Source: JBBRMQ01 sp038230775 (GTDB taxonomy: Bacteria > Acidobacteriota > Thermoanaerobaculia > Gp7-AA8). From it: DNA of 12,075 nucleotides. Positions 8,797 to 12,075 of the stretch are shown here, piece by piece. Within the stretch, counting starts at the first letter, position 1, and the number at the start of each line of letters is the position of its first letter. A program made the translations under genes and the position numbers. The stretch is from assembly GCA_038230775.1 (NCBI GenBank), contig JBBRMQ010000127.1, positions 1 to 12,075 of the forward strand, in the 5' to 3' direction. The notes below the pieces were generated by a model, which saw only the letters and a list, made by a program, of their open reading frames with translations, had not been told where the DNA came from and ran no database searches.

Positions 8797-9969
8797 ATGG
8801 GCCGAGTCGATCCTCCGGGCGTGCTCAACATCGCGGACCTGAGACGCGCGGCAAAGAAACGTCTTCCGCGCGTGGTGTTCGACTACATCGACGGCGGCGC
8901 CGACGCCGAGTGGACCATGCGCGAGAACGCGCGCGTCTACGACGACGTGCTGTTGCGCCCGCGTTCGGCCGTCGCCACGCCGGACGTCGATCTTCGAACC
9001 ACGGTTCTCGGAGCGACGATCGATCTTCCGTTTCTTCTCGCGCCGGTTGGCAGCTCGCGTCTTTTTTATCCGCGCGGCGAAGAAGTCGCTGCCCGGGCGG
9101 CGGGCGATGCCGGGACGATCTACACGCTCTCGACGTTATCGGGCTGTGCGGTTCGCGACGTCAAGGCAGCGACACGTGGTCCGCTGTGGTATCAGCTTTA
9201 TCTGGTCGGAGGCCGTGATGTGGCGCGCGCTGGAATCGAGCGCGCGAAAAGCGCCGGCTGCTCCGCACTGGTTGTCACAGTCGACACTCCCGTCGCCGGG
9301 ATGCGGGAACGCGATCTGCGCAACGGAGTCCGGGAACTGGTTTCCGGCGCGCCCTTCGCGATGTTTCCGTACGTCTTCCAATTTCTCGCACGCCCGCGCT
9401 GGTTTGCCGCCTACCTCCGCGATGGCGGCTTGATGAGCTTTCCCAACATCATTCTGGCGGAAGGACCGATGCCCTACGCGGATGTTGGTGCCGCGCTGGA
9501 GCAGTCGATGGTTTCGTGGGACGACTTCAAATGGATTCGGGAGACGTGGCAGGGTCCCATCGTGGTGAAGGGTGTTCACACCGCGGATGACGCCCGCCAG
9601 GCCATCGATCACGGCGCGTCGGCCCTGGTCGTTTCGAATCACGGTGGCAGACAACTGGACGGAGTCGCGCCGACGCTTCGCGTTCTGCCGGAAGTGCTTG
9701 CAGCGGTGAAGGGCGAGGCCGAGGTTCTGGTCGATGGGGGGATTCGGAGGGGGAGCGATGTGGTAAAGGCGCTCTGCATCGGTGCTCGCGCAGTTCTCGT
9801 CGGACGTCCGTATGCCTACGGTCTGGGCGCCGCGGGTGGGGCAGGCGTCACGCGCGCCATCGACATTCTCCGCACCGGCATCGTGCGCACAATGAAACTG
9901 CTGGGATGTTCTTCCGTTCGCGATCTGGACCGATCGTTCGTCGACATTCCAGCCGGCTGGGTCAAGTGA
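8797..9969 (+). CDS. FMN-dependent alpha-hydroxy-acid oxidase/dehydrogenase (L-lactate dehydrogenase-like)
   Basis: This cytoplasmic or membrane-associated flavoenzyme of 390 residues belongs to the glycolate oxidase/LldD family, oxidising an L-2-hydroxy acid to the 2-oxo acid. The TIM-barrel signature is complete: Y30 (FDYIDGGADAEWT), the FMN loop LLAPVGSSRL (80-89), WYQLY (131-135, Y135), VDTP (162-165), RERDLRN (170-176), VVKGV (256-260, K258), SNHGGRQLDG (280-289, catalytic H282 and substrate-binding R285), DGGIRRGSDVVKAL (313-326) and GRPYAYGL (336-343). The substrate cannot be told from sequence; lactate, glycolate, mandelate or a longer hydroxy acid are possible. Only a weak GGCGGA precedes ATG 8797, consistent with translation following on from the FKBP gene. 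The gene runs toward the minus-strand debris at 9970. Confidence 0.92.
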   Translation: MGRVDPPGVLNIADLRRAAKKRLPRVVFDYIDGGADAEWTMRENARVYDDVLLRPRSAVATPDVDLRTTVLGATIDLPFLLAPVGSSRLFYPRGEEVAARAAGDAGTIYTLSTLSGCAVRDVKAATRGPLWYQLYLVGGRDVARAGIERAKSAGCSALVVTVDTPVAGMRERDLRNGVRELVSGAPFAMFPYVFQFLARPRWFAAYLRDGGLMSFPNIILAEGPMPYADVGAALEQSMVSWDDFKWIRETWQGPIVVKGVHTADDARQAIDHGASALVVSNHGGRQLDGVAPTLRVLPEVLAAVKGEAEVLVDGGIRRGSDVVKALCIGARAVLVGRPYAYGLGAAGGAGVTRAIDILRTGIVRTMKLLGCSSVRDLDRSFVDIPAGWVK

Positions 9970-9984
9970 CCGACGAGTCGGCAA

Positions 9985-10085
9985 TGATGGAGGGCGAACG
10001 CGGCGGGTTCGACGGGTCCACTGAAGAAGGACCCCTGCGCTCCTTCGCACTGGTGGTCTTTGAGGAACTCGAACTGCTCGCGAGC
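9985..10085 (-). pseudogene. Fragment of an EAL-domain C-terminus
   Basis: The minus strand reads REQFEFLKDHQCEGAQGSFF then SGPVEPAAFAL, nearly the same as the last part of the GGDEF-EAL protein at 11096 (REQFDFLKDHHCEEAQGTYF then SAPVEPVAFAL). DNA similarity spans about 10000-10085 against 11141-11229. Nothing of the rest of the EAL domain precedes it: the match starts abruptly at CTCGCGAGCAGTT. It is debris from duplication or recombination rather than a working gene. Inside it, GGGTCC (10014-10019) and GGACCC (10029-10034) form a perfect 6-bp inverted repeat around a 9-base loop. This could weakly terminate transcription from both sides, but no T-run follows. Confidence 0.75.
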
Positions 10086-10140
10086 GGCTCGCCGCCGATG
10101 ATCGCGAGCATGAGCGGCAGGCCGTAGTGCGCGGCGCGCG
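10085..10140 (-). pseudogene. Short fragment resembling a luciferase-like monooxygenase
   Basis: One minus-strand frame reads RAAHYGLPLMLAIIGGEP (about 10138-10085). From memory this matches a conserved segment of LLM-class flavin-dependent oxidoreductases, where a GLPLMLAIIGG block precedes the coenzyme-binding part. No ribosome site, start or further domain is visible upstream to 10264, and downstream it joins directly to the EAL fragment. At fewer than 20 residues, the family call is tentative. Confidence 0.4.
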
Positions 10141-10264
10141 CTTCCTTCCGCAACGACGTTGCGCGGAATCTGCGCCTGCGGCAGAAGGGCTCCGGCGGCG
10201 TCGAACGTGACGTCACCGAACGGGTTCCGCCCGAGCTCGATGGCAGTCGCCGATCGTTCCACAC

Positions 10265-11068
10265 TTACGGGCAGGAAAACGCACTCGTGTCGAGGATCGG
10301 AGCGAACGCGGCGCCTTTGCCGGGACTGGCGTACTTCCGCACGCTTCCCGTTCGCGTGTCCGTGACCGTCAGCTCGACCGGCAGATTCGTCATTCCGGCG
10401 CTGAAGATCCAGAACGCGGAAGGGCAGGCGTCGATCGCCTTGATCGTCACCTCGACATTGTCGGCGGTGAAGAACCAGAAGTATCCGCTTCGATCGTTCA
10501 GCGGCACGGCGTACCCGGAGAAAGGCAGCGTTGGCAGGCCGGGCGGAGGAACTGGATCCGTCGATCGCCAGTCCACGGTGACCTGAAAGCGGTCCTTGAG
10601 CAGGCACAGGGTCCCCGGACCTGGCAGGCAGGTGCTGCCGCTCGTGGTGACGGCGATGATGCTGCTCGTCTTCGTGGTCTCCGGTTGCATCGCGCACAAC
10701 ACGATTGCGCCCTGACATCCGTGCGACTCGATGTAGTAGTACCTGGTTCCAGCTTCCGTCGCGCGCAGCGTCGTGTGTGTCGTGTCGGCGCCGCTGATGT
10801 CGGTCAGCGGCGTGAAGGGACCTGCCGAGTTGCTCGAGGCGTAAATCCGGTAAAAGCTGACGTAGTACCCCGAGTCGACGAGAGAGTATGACGGATTACA
10901 CCAGTACAAGAGCACGTCGTCGCCAACGTGCACTGACTTATGAACTGCGATGAACGAGTGGCCGATATCGCATGCTGTCACTGCATCGGGCGAGCGCGCC
11001 GGAACTGCTTTCGCGATGCTCGTTGTCAGCAGCAGGCACATCGCCGCGAAACGCTGGACCTTTTGCAT
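10265..11068 (-). CDS. Secreted fibronectin-III-like protein of unknown function
   Basis: This exported protein has 267 residues. The signal peptide is MQKVQRFAAMCLLLTTSIAKA (1-21). Residues about 32-142 resemble a fibronectin type III domain: a YWCNPS strand, YRIYASSNSAGPFTPL, a TTHTTLRATEAGTRYYYI block and closing strands before a Thr/Ser linker. Residues 147-267 form a separate domain starting CLPGPGTLCLLKDRFQVTVDW, with SGYFWFF (194-200), VEVTIKAIDACP (205-216), WIFSAGMTN (220-228) and LTVTDTRTG (233-241), ending in DTSAFSCP. I recognise this pattern as common at the C-termini of secreted proteins of Acidobacteriota and relatives; its function is unknown to me. GGAG lies seven bases before ATG 11068. 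The neighbouring c-di-GMP gene ends 27 bp upstream. A surface or secreted role is inferred from the signal and beta-rich domains. Confidence 0.75.
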   Translation of the reverse strand: MQKVQRFAAMCLLLTTSIAKAVPARSPDAVTACDIGHSFIAVHKSVHVGDDVLLYWCNPSYSLVDSGYYVSFYRIYASSNSAGPFTPLTDISGADTTHTTLRATEAGTRYYYIESHGCQGAIVLCAMQPETTKTSSIIAVTTSGSTCLPGPGTLCLLKDRFQVTVDWRSTDPVPPPGLPTLPFSGYAVPLNDRSGYFWFFTADNVEVTIKAIDACPSAFWIFSAGMTNLPVELTVTDTRTGSVRKYASPGKGAAFAPILDTSAFSCP

Positions 11069-11088
11069 GGAAACTCTCCGCCGTCGCC

Positions 11089-11094
11089 ATTATA
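11089..11094 (-). promoter_or_regulatory. Candidate -10 element (TATAAT) for the secreted protein gene
   Basis: A perfect TATAAT on the minus strand lies 20 bases upstream of ATG 11068, just beyond the TAG (11096) of the GGDEF-EAL gene. No good -35 sits at 16-18 bases; TTGGCG at 11102-11107 is only seven bases away. It may give separate transcription of the secreted protein with a very short leader, or be chance. Confidence 0.3.
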
Positions 11095-11095
11095 G

Positions 11096-12075
11096 CTAAA
11101 CCGCCAACGGCGATTTCTCTGTAGACGAGATGAGAAGGGCGAAGGCGACGGGCTCGACCGGTGCGCTGAAGTACGTCCCCTGCGCTTCTTCGCAGTGGTG
11201 ATCTTTGAGGAAGTCAAACTGCTCGCGAGTCTCGATCCCATCAGCGGCGACGCGAAGCCGAAGCCGGCGGCCCACTCCGATGACGGCATCGACGATCGAT
11301 GCATCGGCCTCGCTGTTCGCGGCACCCGTCACCAGTCCGCGATCCATCTTGACCGCGTTGATCGGAAGCACGCGCAGGGAGCCGAGCGATGAATAGGAGC
11401 TCCCGAAGTCGTCGATGGCAATCGACACGCCGACCTCCCGCAGGAGATTGAGCAGCTCGATCGTGAGATCGACGTCCCGCATCGCCGTCGTCTCGCGAAT
11501 CTCCAGCTCCAGGAGTGCGGGATCGATCCCGGCATCTTCGATCGCGCGCTGCACCACGTTCGCGAGGTCCCGCTGCTGGAACTGGCGGGCCGAGATGTTC
11601 ACGGCCATCCGCACCGGTGTGAGACCGCCGTCAGACCATTGCCGGAGCTGGCGGCACGCGGCGAACAGCGTCCACTCGCCGAGCGGCACGATCAACCGCG
11701 TCTCCTCGGCGACAGGACTGAAGTCGTGTGCCTCGATCATGCCGCGCTCCGCATCGTTCCAGCGGAGGATCGCTTCTGCGCCGGCGATGAGACCGGTGTC
11801 GACCGAGACCTGTGGCTCATAGGCGATGATCAGCTGATCGTTTTCCATGGCCTTGCGGAGCCGCGTCTGCATCGATGAGCGCTCCATGGCGCGGGTCTTC
11901 ATCTGCTCGGTGCAGAGCTGATAGTTGTTGCGGCCCGCCTGCTTGGCGCGATACATCGCATCGTCGGCGTTGCGGAGCAGGGTATTGATGTCGCCGCCGT
12001 CGTACGGATACACGGCGATGCCGATGCTGACCGAGATCTCGATCGAGGTCGAGCCGGCGAGCACCGGCTCCGCGA
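11096..12075 (-). CDS. GGDEF-EAL cyclic-di-GMP signalling protein (5' end off window)
   Basis: The visible 325 C-terminal residues are the end of a GGDEF domain followed by an EAL domain. The GGDEF tail is clear (ISVSIGIAVYPYDGG...LLRNADDAMYRAKQAGRNNY), but the GGDEF motif itself lies beyond the edge, so cyclase activity cannot be judged. In the EAL domain (numbered from the in-frame GTG at 12064) the signature is GAEAILRW (E97), then NISARQF (N156), ELEIRET (E188), IDDFGSSYSSL (D218, D219), VKMDR (K239), ADGIET (D275) and AQG (Q295). Most metal and catalytic residues of c-di-GMP phosphodiesterases are kept. The usual Glu of AEGVE is Asp275, the EAL motif reads EAI, and the loop DDFGTGYSS reads DDFGSSYSS. 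It is probably a phosphodiesterase, but activity may be reduced. The protein is likely longer, with sensor domains upstream. Confidence 0.92.
   Translation of the reverse strand, partial: AEPVLAGSTSIEISVSIGIAVYPYDGGDINTLLRNADDAMYRAKQAGRNNYQLCTEQMKTRAMERSSMQTRLRKAMENDQLIIAYEPQVSVDTGLIAGAEAILRWNDAERGMIEAHDFSPVAEETRLIVPLGEWTLFAACRQLRQWSDGGLTPVRMAVNISARQFQQRDLANVVQRAIEDAGIDPALLELEIRETTAMRDVDLTIELLNLLREVGVSIAIDDFGSSYSSLGSLRVLPINAVKMDRGLVTGAANSEADASIVDAVIGVGRRLRLRVAADGIETREQFDFLKDHHCEEAQGTYFSAPVEPVAFALLISSTEKSPLAV

Noticed and set aside
10014..10034. GGGTCC/GGACCC inverted repeat as an intrinsic terminator
   Set aside because: The six-base stem is perfect, but there is no T-run on either strand and it lies inside the EAL-derived fragment, so I did not call it a terminator.
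9816..10718. Minus-strand open frame of 300 codons overlapping the oxidase, the debris and the secreted protein
   Set aside because: It overlaps two strongly supported genes in other frames. Only its short EAL segment has family similarity, and that is explained as a fragment.

Overview
The window is 12 kb of GC-rich bacterial DNA. The secreted protein at 10265-11068 has a C-terminal domain that I associate with Acidobacteriota, especially Thermoanaerobaculia or Vicinamibacteria-type genomes. The duplicated metal-binding domains on the Cu+ ATPase also fit that group. This placement is an inference from remembered family patterns, not from a marker gene.

Positions 1-8030, all on the minus strand, form a copper (or copper/silver) handling cluster. 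In transcription order, from high to low coordinates, it contains: a decayed duplicate of the barrel-gene tail and copA head (8030-7757); a secreted beta-barrel-like gene interrupted by one in-frame TAG (7498-6578); a P1B-type Cu+ ATPase with a YHS domain and two CPMHP..C..CGM metal-binding modules (6498-4027); a secreted Asp-box propeller with a CxCC motif (4001-2814); a small one-helix membrane protein (2777-2358); a Met/His-rich lipoprotein with eight MPGM motifs, an internal 120-bp tandem repeat and one more metal-binding module (2256-1273); and a TolC/CusC-type outer-membrane lipoprotein (1276 to beyond the left edge). The lipoprotein and the TolC-like gene overlap by ATGA. The likely logic is export of Cu+ from the cytoplasm by the ATPase, capture in the periplasm by the lipoprotein and perhaps the propeller, and expulsion through a CusCBA-like efflux channel whose adaptor and pump genes would lie past the left edge.

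Positions 8031-8416 are a divergent intergenic region with no convincing gene. Positions 8417-9969 (plus strand) hold a cytoplasmic FKBP-type prolyl isomerase and, 14 bp downstream, an FMN-dependent alpha-hydroxy-acid oxidase/dehydrogenase with a full set of catalytic residues.

Positions 9970-10264 are gene debris on the minus strand: a piece of an EAL-domain C-terminus fused to a very short piece resembling a luciferase-like monooxygenase. Positions 10265-11068 (minus) encode a secreted protein with a fibronectin-III-like domain and a characteristic C-terminal domain. Positions 11096-12075 (minus) hold the 3' part of a GGDEF-EAL cyclic-di-GMP protein that begins beyond the right edge. The EAL debris at about 10000-10085 is a partial copy of the end of this gene.

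The main points for a second look are the tandem-duplication scar around copA, the single in-frame stop in the barrel gene, the repeat-expanded Met-rich lipoprotein, the propeller and small membrane protein embedded in the copper operon, and the EAL fragment copied 1.1 kb from its parent.
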